Shown here: positions 25,621-33,512 of the stretch, one piece after another | Layout of the letters: each line of letters opens with the position of its first letter | How positions within the stretch are numbered: the first letter of the stretch is position 1 | From: Bacillota bacterium | Lineage (GTDB): Bacteria; Bacillota; Limnochordia; Darwinibacteriales; Darwinibacteriaceae | Direction: 5' to 3' | Length of the DNA stretch: 46,315 bases | Assembly: GCA_012520315.1 (NCBI GenBank) | Contig: JAAYOM010000106.1 | Span: 1-46,315, forward strand | Notes under the pieces: generated by a model | Databases searched by the model: none | Told to the model about the DNA's origin: nothing | What the model saw: the letters and a program-made list of their open reading frames with translations, nothing else | Program-made: the position numbers and the translations under genes

Positions 25621-26505
25621 CTATTTTAGCACAACTTTTGAATCTTGTAAATGAAATCCAACCAACAATTGGCGTGATTGCGAGACGTCAGATTCAGTGA
25701 GCTGGTATGGACCCTTATCCCTCAGCTTGGCAAGGAGCTGGATCTTGACAGGCTCTGTTGTGATTTCTTCCATAGTCTCCAGGAATACACACTCAAAACC
25801 ATGGTGACCCTTGGGCCAGGCTGCAGCAGGTGCTCCTTTACCATCAGGCAGGACACACCAGATCAAATACACTCCCTCAGCGGGAAGAACAAGAGCTGGA
25901 TCGACTCTAAGGGTCAGCTGGGAGAGTTTTTGGCACTCCAAGCTCACCTGATAAGTTGGGAAATAGCCAAGATAATCAGCGGCCTCGGATAGGCTGCCTG
26001 CCTGCAAGAGCTCACGCACAGCAGTACTGCTAATGGCCTTTCCATTCCTTCCCTCGACGGGCTGAACCACTGTCACACCAAAGCCAAGCAGATCTCCCTG
26101 TTCCTGCAGGTACTGGACGTCGCCTGCACGTCCCTTGCCAAAGCGGTAGTCGAAACCGCAGATGACTTCCTTGGCAAGGAGCTCCTGCACTAATATTTTC
26201 TCGACAAAGTGCCGAGCCTCCATCTCTGTCAGATCGGGTCCAAAGTTTAACCAGGCGATTTCGTCAATGCCAAAGGAGCTGAAAAGCTCCACTCTGCGCT
26301 CAAATGTACTCACTAATGACAAAGTGCCGCGGAAGTACTGTACCGGCGGTATATCAAATGTAAAGACGGAGCTGGTGCCTCCACGGGGCTTGCGGGCAAT
26401 AGTTTCCTCCAGCAGTTTTTGGTGCCCGCGGTGAACTCCGTCAAAGGTGCCAAGTGCAACGCTGCGAGCGGGAGAATCCTGACGATTAATCCAATTTAAC
26501 TGCAC
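25621..26505 (-). CDS. ribF: RibF-type FMN adenylyltransferase with degenerate riboflavin kinase domain
   Basis: RibF normally makes FMN and then FAD. The N-terminal nucleotidyltransferase half is recognisable: VALGTFDGVHRGHQKLL (HxGH), VICGFDYRFGKGRAGDVQYL and GKAISSTAVRELLQAGSLSEAADYLG, although the usual FDPHP reads FDIPP. The C-terminal kinase half, from about residue 190, lacks the hallmark G-x-V-x-x-G-x-x-x-GR-x-LGFPTAN; instead it reads FPTYQVSLECQKLSQLTLR. Only weak echoes remain (LPAEGVYLIWC; ETMEEITTEPVKIQLLAKLR). GTG at 26505 is favoured, 7 bases from GGTGGG. Conserved position between truB and rpsO. FAD synthesis is likely; flavokinase activity is doubtful. Confidence 0.85.
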   Translation of the reverse strand: MQLNWINRQDSPARSVALGTFDGVHRGHQKLLEETIARKPRGGTSSVFTFDIPPVQYFRGTLSLVSTFERRVELFSSFGIDEIAWLNFGPDLTEMEARHFVEKILVQELLAKEVICGFDYRFGKGRAGDVQYLQEQGDLLGFGVTVVQPVEGRNGKAISSTAVRELLQAGSLSEAADYLGYFPTYQVSLECQKLSQLTLRVDPALVLPAEGVYLIWCVLPDGKGAPAAAWPKGHHGFECVFLETMEEITTEPVKIQLLAKLRDKGPYQLTESDVSQSRQLLVGFHLQDSKVVLK

Positions 26506-26520
26506 GATACATCCCACCCA

Positions 26521-27447
26521 TCACACCAGAACTCGAAAAGGCTGGATAATCAGCTGGTCAGCCTTTTTTATCTCCGCGAGGGCCAAGACATCACCCTCGA
26601 TATTTAAAAGCACTACTTCGTCTCCTGCCGTTAACGCCTCAGGGACATCGAGGAGATGCCCGGGCAAAATGAAGTTGCCGTGCTTGATTCTTTCCTCTAC
26701 CAAAGGATGGACTTTCGCCTTACTCCAGTCTTTCAAGGCATGCACCATGGGAAGGATAAAATCAAAATCAGCCTGTGCGGCCCGGGAGGCTATTTCCTCC
26801 ACGGTACAGGCCTCAGCTATTTGGAAAGGGCCACTGGCGATCCTGGTCAGATGGGACATATGGGCGCCTGCCTCAAGTTTCTCACCCAGATCATGGCAGA
26901 GGGTACGAATGTAGGTACCCTTTGAGCAGGTGACGCGCAGCAGAACTCGCGTGCCAAATCCAATCTGATCCTCTTCTTCGCTCCAGATGGCCATAATATT
27001 GATGGAATAAATGCTGACTTCTCGGGGCTTACGCTCAACAGAAATACCTTGCCTGTCCAACTCATAGAGCTTTTTCCCCCCTACCTTGACAGCAGATGCC
27101 ATGGGGGGAGTCTGCAGGATCGTACCCTGGAAGGAAGCCAGTGCTTCTGCGAGCTCCCGTGGGGAAATGGAGAAATCGGTGTTCATATCGCACGTGGCAC
27201 CGCTGGCATCCTGAGTTGCTGTGGATATGCCGAGGGTCAGCTCTACTACATAAGTCTTATTCTCCTCCATGAGATACTTGGAAAGTTTCGTGGCACTGCC
27301 GACCAGAATAGGCAGCACTCCAGCCGCACCTGGATCCAGGGTGCCTGCATGGCCGACCTTCTTGGTCTGCAGCTGTTTGCGTATAAAGCTCACTACTTGA
27401 TGGGAGCTCATGCCTGGAGGTTTTAGAACATTAATTATGCCATTCAT
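26521..27447 (-). CDS. truB: tRNA pseudouridine(55) synthase TruB
   Basis: Makes the universal pseudouridine 55 in the T-loop of tRNA. 308 residues from ATG at 27447 (MNGIINVLKPPGMSSHQ), 8 bases after AGG; the longer GTG start lacks spacing. Catalytic Asp is in KVGHAGTLDPGAAGVLPILVG; further family motifs are TPPMASAVKVGGKKLYELDR and CSKGTYIRTLCHDLGEKL. The C-terminal PUA-like part follows. Start overlaps the nrnA end by 17 bases. Confidence 0.97.
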   Translation of the reverse strand: MNGIINVLKPPGMSSHQVVSFIRKQLQTKKVGHAGTLDPGAAGVLPILVGSATKLSKYLMEENKTYVVELTLGISTATQDASGATCDMNTDFSISPRELAEALASFQGTILQTPPMASAVKVGGKKLYELDRQGISVERKPREVSIYSINIMAIWSEEEDQIGFGTRVLLRVTCSKGTYIRTLCHDLGEKLEAGAHMSHLTRIASGPFQIAEACTVEEIASRAAQADFDFILPMVHALKDWSKAKVHPLVEERIKHGNFILPGHLLDVPEALTAGDEVVLLNIEGDVLALAEIKKADQLIIQPFRVLV

Positions 27448-28423
27448 GCAATTCACCTGTCACTAGAAAGTGCTCTGCAATCTGTACAACCTTACTGGAC
27501 ACAGTGTGCAAATCGCCAAGAACAGTTGCCCCTGAGGCCAGCTTGTGTCCGCCGCCTCCGATGTGGCGCGCCAAACTGCCTACATCGGCATGGTTTGCCC
27601 GCAGGCCTATCCTAATCTCACCGGGACTGACTTCTCTAAAGACCATTGCGATTTCAGCCGTGTCCAGCATCCGGGCAAAACTGACCAAGTGATCGCTGTT
27701 TTTTGGATCGACCCCGAATTCACTGAACTGATCAAAACTTACCGTCATCCAGACCAGTTTGCCGTCCTGCGCCGTTTGAAGCCGGGACAGTGCAGCACCC
27801 AAGAGCCGCAGAAAACCTAAAGGCTGGCTGGAAAAGATCTCCCTGGCTATCGCTGCGGGATCAATGCCGAAGTTCAGAAGTTCACCGGCCATGAAAAGGA
27901 CCTCACTGGTGGTGTTGGCATGGCGAAAACCGCCGGTGTCCCCTACAATGCCGCCATAAATGGCGGTGGCAATTTTCTGGTCAAAGGAGACCTCCAGTTC
28001 ATGCAAGATGCGGTAGATAATCGTACAGGCAGCCGCCTCACTGGGCTCTACATAGACAATATCGCCGATTCCCCGGCCCCGCTGGTGATGATCAATGTTT
28101 ACAAGTCGTTTGGCGCTCTTAACGCCTTCTTTGATGCTGCCTGTGCGCTCAGGTTCACAGTCAACGACTATAACGCAGCTGTCGCCTGCTGTGAACCCGG
28201 CTGGAATGTGTTCTATTAGCTCCAAACCTGGCCAGCTGAGATCCTGAGGTACAGGGTCGCCGCTTACAACCCTGCACTCTTTTCCAAGCTGGGTCAGGCC
28301 GAAGTACAAGCCAAGCATGGCACCAAGGCAATCTGGATCAGGACTCTCATGCCCTACAATGATAAAGTCGTCTTCGTCTTTGAGATACTGGACAACTTCC
28401 TGGAGACTATTCATGACCACCAT
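27431..28423 (-). CDS. nrnA: DHH/DHHA1 family nanoRNase / pAp phosphatase (NrnA-like)
   Basis: Degrades 2-5 nucleotide RNAs and dephosphorylates pAp. About 330 residues with the DHH domain motifs (VGHESPDPDCLGAMLGL; VVDCEP; VNIDHHQRGRG; GIVGDTGGFRHANT) and the C-terminal DHHA1 nucleic-acid site (HIGGGGHKLASGATV). The long frame begins at 28501 inside rbfA; the ribosome site AAGGGGTG lies just before the ATG pair at 28426/28423, so the start is placed at 28423. Position between rbfA and truB is conserved in Bacillota. Confidence 0.93.
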   Translation of the reverse strand: MVVMNSLQEVVQYLKDEDDFIIVGHESPDPDCLGAMLGLYFGLTQLGKECRVVSGDPVPQDLSWPGLELIEHIPAGFTAGDSCVIVVDCEPERTGSIKEGVKSAKRLVNIDHHQRGRGIGDIVYVEPSEAAACTIIYRILHELEVSFDQKIATAIYGGIVGDTGGFRHANTTSEVLFMAGELLNFGIDPAAIAREIFSSQPLGFLRLLGAALSRLQTAQDGKLVWMTVSFDQFSEFGVDPKNSDHLVSFARMLDTAEIAMVFREVSPGEIRIGLRANHADVGSLARHIGGGGHKLASGATVLGDLHTVSSKVVQIAEHFLVTGELHEWHN

Positions 28424-28772
28424 CATCACCCCTTGACGATTGCAGCGTCCTGAGCAGAGCATCCATTTTTGCACCCTGCTCAAGGGAGGGGTCAAATTCA
28501 AAAATGATCTCGGGTGTATGCCTAATCTTCAGACGCCTGGACAGTTCGGTGCGGATAAAGCCTCTTGCCCTATTCAAACCTTCGAGGGTTCGTTCTCTTT
28601 CCTCATCGCTGCCGAGCTGGCTGTAGTAAATTTTCGCCCAGGACAGATCCCGGGAGACGTTTACGTCAGTAATGCTGATCATACCCAGGCGCGGATCTTT
28701 TACTTCCCTTGCAATAATGCTGCTTACCTCACGCTTTATATCTTCGGCAATTCGTTCAAGTCGATCTGCCAT
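28407..28772 (-). CDS. rbfA: 30S ribosome-binding factor A (RbfA)
   Basis: Cold-shock and 16S-maturation factor. 121 residues from ATG at 28772 (MADRLERIAEDIKREVSSII), 8 bases from GGAAGG, preferred to GTG at 28781. The type II KH-like fold is seen in DPRLGMISITDVNVSRDLSWAKIYYS and RLKIRHTPEIIFEFDPSLEQG. Encoded 13 bases after infB, before nrnA. Confidence 0.96.
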   Translation of the reverse strand: MADRLERIAEDIKREVSSIIAREVKDPRLGMISITDVNVSRDLSWAKIYYSQLGSDEERERTLEGLNRARGFIRTELSRRLKIRHTPEIIFEFDPSLEQGAKMDALLRTLQSSRGDDGGHE

Positions 28773-28785
28773 AACTATCACCTTC

Positions 28786-30855
28786 CTACAGGCTCCGTTC
28801 CACCTTTACCATAACGAAGGCTTCGAGGATGTCCCCCTCTTTAATGTCATTGAACTTCTCTACGCCAATACCGCACTCGTAGCCATGGGCTACTTCTCTG
28901 ACGTCGTCTTTGAAACGTTTCAGTGAAGATATCTTGCCCTCATGGATGATGACATTATCCCGCAAGACGCGAACTTCGGCAGAACGGGCGATCTTGCCGT
29001 CCAGCACGTAGCTGCCGGCGATAACTCCGCCAGGAATCTTAAAGGTTTGACGGACTTCGGCTCGGCCTTGCACTTCTTCTTTAAACTCGGGATCGAGTAA
29101 GCCGGCCATAGCTGCTTTCACATCATCTAACAAGTTATAGATGATGCGGTAGATGCGAATGTCCACCCCGTCACGCTCAGCGGCTTTGCGGGCGTTAGGT
29201 TCAGGCCGCACATTAAATCCGATAATTACTGCATTAGATGCAGTTGCCAGCAGCACGTCGGATTCAGAAATAGCACCCACCCCTTGGTGAATTACCTTAA
29301 CCCGAACTTCGTCAGTGGACAGTTTTTCCAGCGAAGAGCGGACTGCTTCCGCGGACCCTTGCACGTCTGCTTTGATTACCAGATTGAGTTCCTTCACATC
29401 GCCTTCCTGAATGCGCTGGAACAGATCGTCCAGGGTAACCCGGCTCGAACGGCTGAGATCTTTGTCACGCTGCTTTTCCTGCTGAATGGCTGCGACCTGA
29501 CGGGCGGTTTGTTCATCTTTCACTACTACGAAGAGGTCACCGGCTGCAGGCACATCGTTAATCCCCAAAACCTCTACTGGGGTTGAGGGTCCAGCTTCCT
29601 TAATTGTTGCACCTTGATCGTTGATCAGCGCCCTGACTTTGCCGCACACATTGCCAACAGCAAAGGCATCGCCAACGCGCAGCGTACCTGTGGAAATCAG
29701 CACAGTGGCCACCGGACCGCGTCCCCGGTCAAGCTTAGCATCAATTACTGTGCCTCGGGCAGGACAATTGGGGTTAGCCTTGAGATCTTCCATCTCGGCT
29801 ACCAGCAAAATCATCTCCAAAAGCTCATCAATGCCCTCATTATGCAAAGCGGAAACATTGACAGCGATTGTATCGCCGCCCCACTCCTCAACCACAAGAC
29901 CGTGTTCTGTCAGTTCCTGCTTAACCCGATCGGGGTTGGCAGCCTGCAGATCCGTCTTATTGATGGCCACAATGATGGGTACATTAGCGGCCTTAGCATG
30001 GTTCAACGCCTCTACCGTCTGGGGCATAACGCCGTCATTGGCTGCCACAACCAGGATCGCAACGTCAGTAGCCCTAGCTCCTCTGGCCCGAATCGCGGTA
30101 AAGGCCTCATGGCCAGGTGTGTCTAAAAATGTGATGGGCCTGCCATTGTAGTCAATCTGGTACGCACCAATGTGCTGGGTAATTCCGCCCGCTTCTGTGG
30201 CGGTAACTTTGCTCTCCCTGATTGCGTCAAGAAGGGTGGTCTTGCCATGGTCAACGTGACCCATAATCGTTACAACCGGAGGTCTCGGTTCTTGCAGTTG
30301 GGGATCTTCGCACACCTCGGAAAAAATCTCTTCTGCCAAGTCCATCTCTGGAGCGGTTGCAGCCCCAAACTCGCCGGCAACAATTGTGGCGATGTCAAAG
30401 TCAACTGATTGGGTTAAGGATGCCATGACACCAATCTTGATCAGTTCTTTGATCACTTCTGTACCTGACACACCGAGTTTTTCTGCCAGTTCCTGCACAG
30501 AGACCTGTTCGCCCAGGGTAATTGTTTTCTCTTCCTTCGCCTTGGCGGCAGGCCTTTCTGGCCTAGGGCCTGCACCCTTATTGCGCTTTTTGGGCGGCGC
30601 ATCTTTCTCTTTCCGTTCCTCCCGAGGGTGCTTCTTGATCTTTCTCACCTTGGGAACATCATCAGGCTCAGGAACTGCCTGGTCGGCTTCTTCATCGTCC
30701 GACTGATAGTGCTCCCTGAGCATATTGGCAATATCTGGTTCTATAGTGCTCATATGATTGGACACTTCTGCGCCCAAATCATTTAAGAACTCTACTACAA
30801 CTTTGCTCTCTAAACCGAGCTCTTTCGCCAACTCGTAGATTCTTATTTTTTTCAT
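28786..30855 (-). CDS. infB: Translation initiation factor IF-2
   Basis: GTPase that brings initiator tRNA to the 30S subunit. About 689 residues from ATG at 30855 ([20 protein letters not shown]), 8 bases after TAGGAG. IF2_N modules occur at both ends of a short charged linker (about 50-115; much shorter than in E. coli). G-domain motifs: [27 protein letters not shown]-terminal C1/C2 domains follow ([20 protein letters not shown]). Confidence 0.98.
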   Translation of the reverse strand: MKKIRIYELAKELGLESKVVVEFLNDLGAEVSNHMSTIEPDIANMLREHYQSDDEEADQAVPEPDDVPKVRKIKKHPREERKEKDAPPKKRNKGAGPRPERPAAKAKEEKTITLGEQVSVQELAEKLGVSGTEVIKELIKIGVMASLTQSVDFDIATIVAGEFGAATAPEMDLAEEIFSEVCEDPQLQEPRPPVVTIMGHVDHGKTTLLDAIRESKVTATEAGGITQHIGAYQIDYNGRPITFLDTPGHEAFTAIRARGARATDVAILVVAANDGVMPQTVEALNHAKAANVPIIVAINKTDLQAANPDRVKQELTEHGLVVEEWGGDTIAVNVSALHNEGIDELLEMILLVAEMEDLKANPNCPARGTVIDAKLDRGRGPVATVLISTGTLRVGDAFAVGNVCGKVRALINDQGATIKEAGPSTPVEVLGINDVPAAGDLFVVVKDEQTARQVAAIQQEKQRDKDLSRSSRVTLDDLFQRIQEGDVKELNLVIKADVQGSAEAVRSSLEKLSTDEVRVKVIHQGVGAISESDVLLATASNAVIIGFNVRPEPNARKAAERDGVDIRIYRIIYNLLDDVKAAMAGLLDPEFKEEVQGRAEVRQTFKIPGGVIAGSYVLDGKIARSAEVRVLRDNVIIHEGKISSLKRFKDDVREVAHGYECGIGVEKFNDIKEGDILEAFVMVKVERSL

Positions 30856-30866
30856 CAGCATCACTC

Positions 30867-31184
30867 CTAATTTTTCTCCTGCACTGACCCCTTAACCTGT
30901 TCCCGAATCACGTTGGCAAAATTCCGATCTGTAACTCCTAAGACCGCCCTAGGCGATTGGCCGATTGCTTGACCGAAATGATCCTTTTCACCGTATACTA
31001 GAAAACTAACATTGTGATTTTGAGCCAGTGAGCTAAACTTGCGGTACGTATTGGCAGAGGCATCTTCCGCGATCAGGAGCAGCAAAACTTGTCCTCTCCT
31101 GACTCCGCTTTCTGCAGCACCTTCCCCCGAGACAATTTTTCCGGCACGCCTGGCTAAACCTAGATAATTATAGACTTTGCTCAT
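30867..31184 (-). CDS. ylxQ: L7Ae-family ribosomal protein (YlxQ)
   Basis: Small RNA-binding protein of the L7Ae/L30e/S12e family (105 residues), with [26 protein letters not shown] and [20 protein letters not shown] as typical kink-turn binding segments. Start overlaps the ylxR stop by 17 bases. Part of the nusA-ylxR-ylxQ-infB cluster of gram-positive bacteria. Confidence 0.92.
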   Translation of the reverse strand: MSKVYNYLGLARRAGKIVSGEGAAESGVRRGQVLLLLIAEDASANTYRKFSSLAQNHNVSFLVYGEKDHFGQAIGQSPRAVLGVTDRNFANVIREQVKGSVQEKN

Positions 31185-31440
31185 CTAAAACCCTCTTCAA
31201 ATCTGCGAAAACCTCTGGGCCGATCTTAACATTCAAAGCCCGTTCCAGCTGTCGGCCCTTACGGGCTTTCTCCAGGCAATCCTCAGTCGCGCAGATATAC
31301 ACTCCGCGCCCGGAACGCTTTCCGGTCAAGTCTAACTCCACTTTACCATCGGGTTCCCGGACTACGCGTACCAGTTCCCGTTTGGGCCTGGATTCGCGAC
31401 ATCCCACGCAAGTACGCATGGGGACATGCTTTTTGCGCAT
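31168..31440 (-). CDS. ylxR: YlxR/RnpM family RNA-binding protein
   Basis: 90 residues with the YlxR signature: PMRTCVGCRESRPKRELVRVV, then GRGVYICATEDCLEKARKG. YlxR homologues have been described as RNase P modulators (RnpM). The short basic protein keeps both zinc-like cysteine pairs (CVGC, and the lone Cys residues near 50-55). Located between nusA and ylxQ. Confidence 0.94.
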   Translation of the reverse strand: MRKKHVPMRTCVGCRESRPKRELVRVVREPDGKVELDLTGKRSGRGVYICATEDCLEKARKGRQLERALNVKIGPEVFADLKRVLDEQSL

Positions 31441-31450
31441 TGCCTATCAC

Positions 31451-32890
31451 CTATTTCTCATCATCAAAGTTGAAATTTATAGAATCCAACTGGGACAAAT
31501 CTGTGATAACTTTCTCTTTCTTCTTTTTTGACTTCCCGGTCTCCTGCTTTTCTTTGGAAGCAGTCCCGTCAGAGTCAATCTCTACTTTTCCAAAACGCTC
31601 CTGCCAACTCTTGCGCTTAATCACATTAGTCAGACTCGCCAAGTCAGCTTCACTAATATCCTGCACAACCGGCTGAGGTGCATCCTTAGCTTCCTTGTCT
31701 GCAGTCTCGGCCTCTGGCTGCACGGCTTCTGCAGCCTCCACTTCCCCGTCCTGAGTTTCGACTTCGTCATTGATGACTTCTTCTTCCCGCTCCATATCCA
31801 AATCCGGTTCTTCTCCGATTTCTTCCGCTTTGGGCAGAAGCTCCGCAAGGTCAGCCGCTTGCTCCTCACTCTTGATATCTATGCGCCAGCCCGTAAGACG
31901 TGCTGCAAGCCTGGCATTTTGACCTTCCTTGCCTATAGCAAGTGACAGTTGATCGTCAGGAACCACAGTATGGGCCACTTTCTCTTCTTCATCAATGATA
32001 GCGTATAAAACCTTGGCAGGGCTGAGTGCATTCTTGATAAACTCCTCTAGATCACTCCGCCACTCGACAATATCAATCCGTTCGTTGCCAAGTTCAGCCA
32101 CGACCGCCTGCACCCTTGAGCCGCGGGCCCCTACGCAGGCACCAACTGGGTCAATATTTGGATCTCGGCTGTATACCGCGATCTTAGATCGGTTGCCTGC
32201 CTCCCGGGCCACCGCTTTGATCTCAACTTCCCCGCTTTGAATCTCGGGAACTTCAAACTCGAACAAAGCCCTCAACAAACCTGGATGGGTGCGGGACAAA
32301 AATACCTGAGGCCCCTTGCTGCTTTGGCGTACCTCGTTAATATAAAAGCGCATCTTTTTGTGATGCTCGTAGCGTTCGCCAGGAATCTGTTCACTGAGGG
32401 GCAAAACGGCCTCTACATCACCTAAGTCCACAAGTACCTGCCTTTGGTCGGCCCGCTGCACATTGCCTATCACCACATCTCCTTCGCGATTGGAATAGAC
32501 GTCGTAAACAATCGAACGCTCGGCCTCCCTGATTTTTTGAATCACCACTTGCTTCGCGGTCTGGGCGGCAATTCTGCCAAAATCAGCGGGGGTAACTTCT
32601 TCTTCTACAATGTCATCCAAGCTGTAGTTAGCGTCCAAGGCCTGCGCTTCTGCCAGGGAGATCTCGGTAGCTTCATCTTCTACTTCCTCAACTACGACGC
32701 GCCTTGAATAGACATGGATTTCTCCTGTCTTGTCATTTAGCTCCACACGGGCACTTTCAGATGAGTTTGCACCGTAGTTCTTCTTGTAAGCAGAGACAAT
32801 GGCCGTTTCTATTGCCTCCAAAAGGATTTCTTTGGAGATGCCTCTCTCCCTTTCCAGTTCTGTTAGCGCACCAATAAGTTCCAGATTCAT
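31451..32890 (-). CDS. nusA: Transcription termination/antitermination factor NusA
   Basis: Binds RNA polymerase and controls pausing and termination. 479 residues: N-terminal domain (MNLELIGALTELERERGISKE), S1 domain (about 135-200, VVIGNVQRADQRQVLVDLGD), two KH domains (DPVGACVGARGSRVQAVVAEL; LAIGKEGQNARLAARLTG). An extra acidic, low-complexity tail of about 120 residues follows (about 350-475, Glu/Asp/Ala/Val-rich, then a Lys-rich run KKKKEK). Such tails occur in clostridial NusA. ATG follows GGGAGGCAAAGACTG. Confidence 0.96.
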   Translation of the reverse strand: MNLELIGALTELERERGISKEILLEAIETAIVSAYKKNYGANSSESARVELNDKTGEIHVYSRRVVVEEVEDEATEISLAEAQALDANYSLDDIVEEEVTPADFGRIAAQTAKQVVIQKIREAERSIVYDVYSNREGDVVIGNVQRADQRQVLVDLGDVEAVLPLSEQIPGERYEHHKKMRFYINEVRQSSKGPQVFLSRTHPGLLRALFEFEVPEIQSGEVEIKAVAREAGNRSKIAVYSRDPNIDPVGACVGARGSRVQAVVAELGNERIDIVEWRSDLEEFIKNALSPAKVLYAIIDEEEKVAHTVVPDDQLSLAIGKEGQNARLAARLTGWRIDIKSEEQAADLAELLPKAEEIGEEPDLDMEREEEVINDEVETQDGEVEAAEAVQPEAETADKEAKDAPQPVVQDISEADLASLTNVIKRKSWQERFGKVEIDSDGTASKEKQETGKSKKKKEKVITDLSQLDSINFNFDDEK

Positions 32891-32908
32891 CAGTCTTTGC
32901 CTCCCATT

Positions 32909-33370
32909 TTAGAGCTCCATGGCCAAATTCGCTTTGGCAATCAGCTCTAGGGGAATTTCTATGGTCTCCCCTTCCCATTTTAGTAACACGTTCTGATCCT
33001 GTAAGCCTTCCAACATTCCTGTAAAGCGCTTGCGTCCATGGATGCCGCGATAGGTGCGAATTTCCACGCTTCGTCCTGCAAAGCGCTGAAAATCTGCTTC
33101 CTTCTTTAAAGGCCGCTCCAAACCTGGAGAAGAAACTTCCAGAGAGTACGACCCGGGAATCGGGTCCTCTTCATCAAGTTTCTGATCCAAAATTTGGCTT
33201 ACGCTTTGGCAGTCATCTAAATCAATACCGCCCGGTTTATCTAGAAACACCCTGAGAATCCAGCTCTCATGTTCTTTAACGTATTCTACATCGATTAATT
33301 CTAAATCGCTGCCTGCAACTATTTCTTCAACCCATTCAGCAACCGTTGCTTCGATAGTTCTACGCGACAT
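32909..33370 (-). CDS. rimP: Ribosome maturation factor RimP
   Basis: Needed for 30S assembly. 153 residues with the two-domain RimP pattern: ELIDVEYVKEHESWILRVFLDKPGGIDLDDCQSVS, then SYSLEVSSPGLERPLKKEADF and the C-terminal beta-barrel (GRSVEIRTYRGIHGRKRFTGML). First gene of the nusA-infB operon, preceded by a leader of about 105 bases that contains a hairpin. Confidence 0.96.
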   Translation of the reverse strand: MSRRTIEATVAEWVEEIVAGSDLELIDVEYVKEHESWILRVFLDKPGGIDLDDCQSVSQILDQKLDEEDPIPGSYSLEVSSPGLERPLKKEADFQRFAGRSVEIRTYRGIHGRKRFTGMLEGLQDQNVLLKWEGETIEIPLELIAKANLAMEL

Positions 33371-33427
33371 GGGTCAAATCGCCCCCCTTTTAACCAAGAT
33401 TATGCCCCTTTTCTCGTTCCATACGTC

Positions 33428-33453
33428 AAAAGAGTGGGTAAAGACCCCACTCT
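33428..33453 (-). terminator. Hairpin with short T run in the rimP leader (polC terminator or attenuator)
   Basis: AGAGTGGG (33453-33446) pairs with CCCACTCT (33438-33431) over loop GTCTTTA; the T run after it is short (TTT then GAC). It lies downstream of the SigmaA promoter, so it acts on both the polC read-through transcript and the rimP leader. Confidence 0.6.
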
Positions 33454-33482
33454 CCCGGCAGTTCATTAGTTAACTCATACAT

Positions 33483-33512
33483 ATTATACCACATTTTCTA
33501 AAACAGTGTCAA
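33483..33512 (-). promoter_or_regulatory. Consensus SigmaA promoter for the rimP-nusA-infB operon
   Basis: TTGACA (33507-33512) and TATAAT (33483-33488) with an 18-base spacer and a TGn extension (TGGTATAAT) on the minus strand. Both hexamers match consensus exactly. The -35 hexamer lies in the last codons of polC (Gln-Leu-Thr-Leu-Phe-stop). Transcription would start near 33476. Confidence 0.85.
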
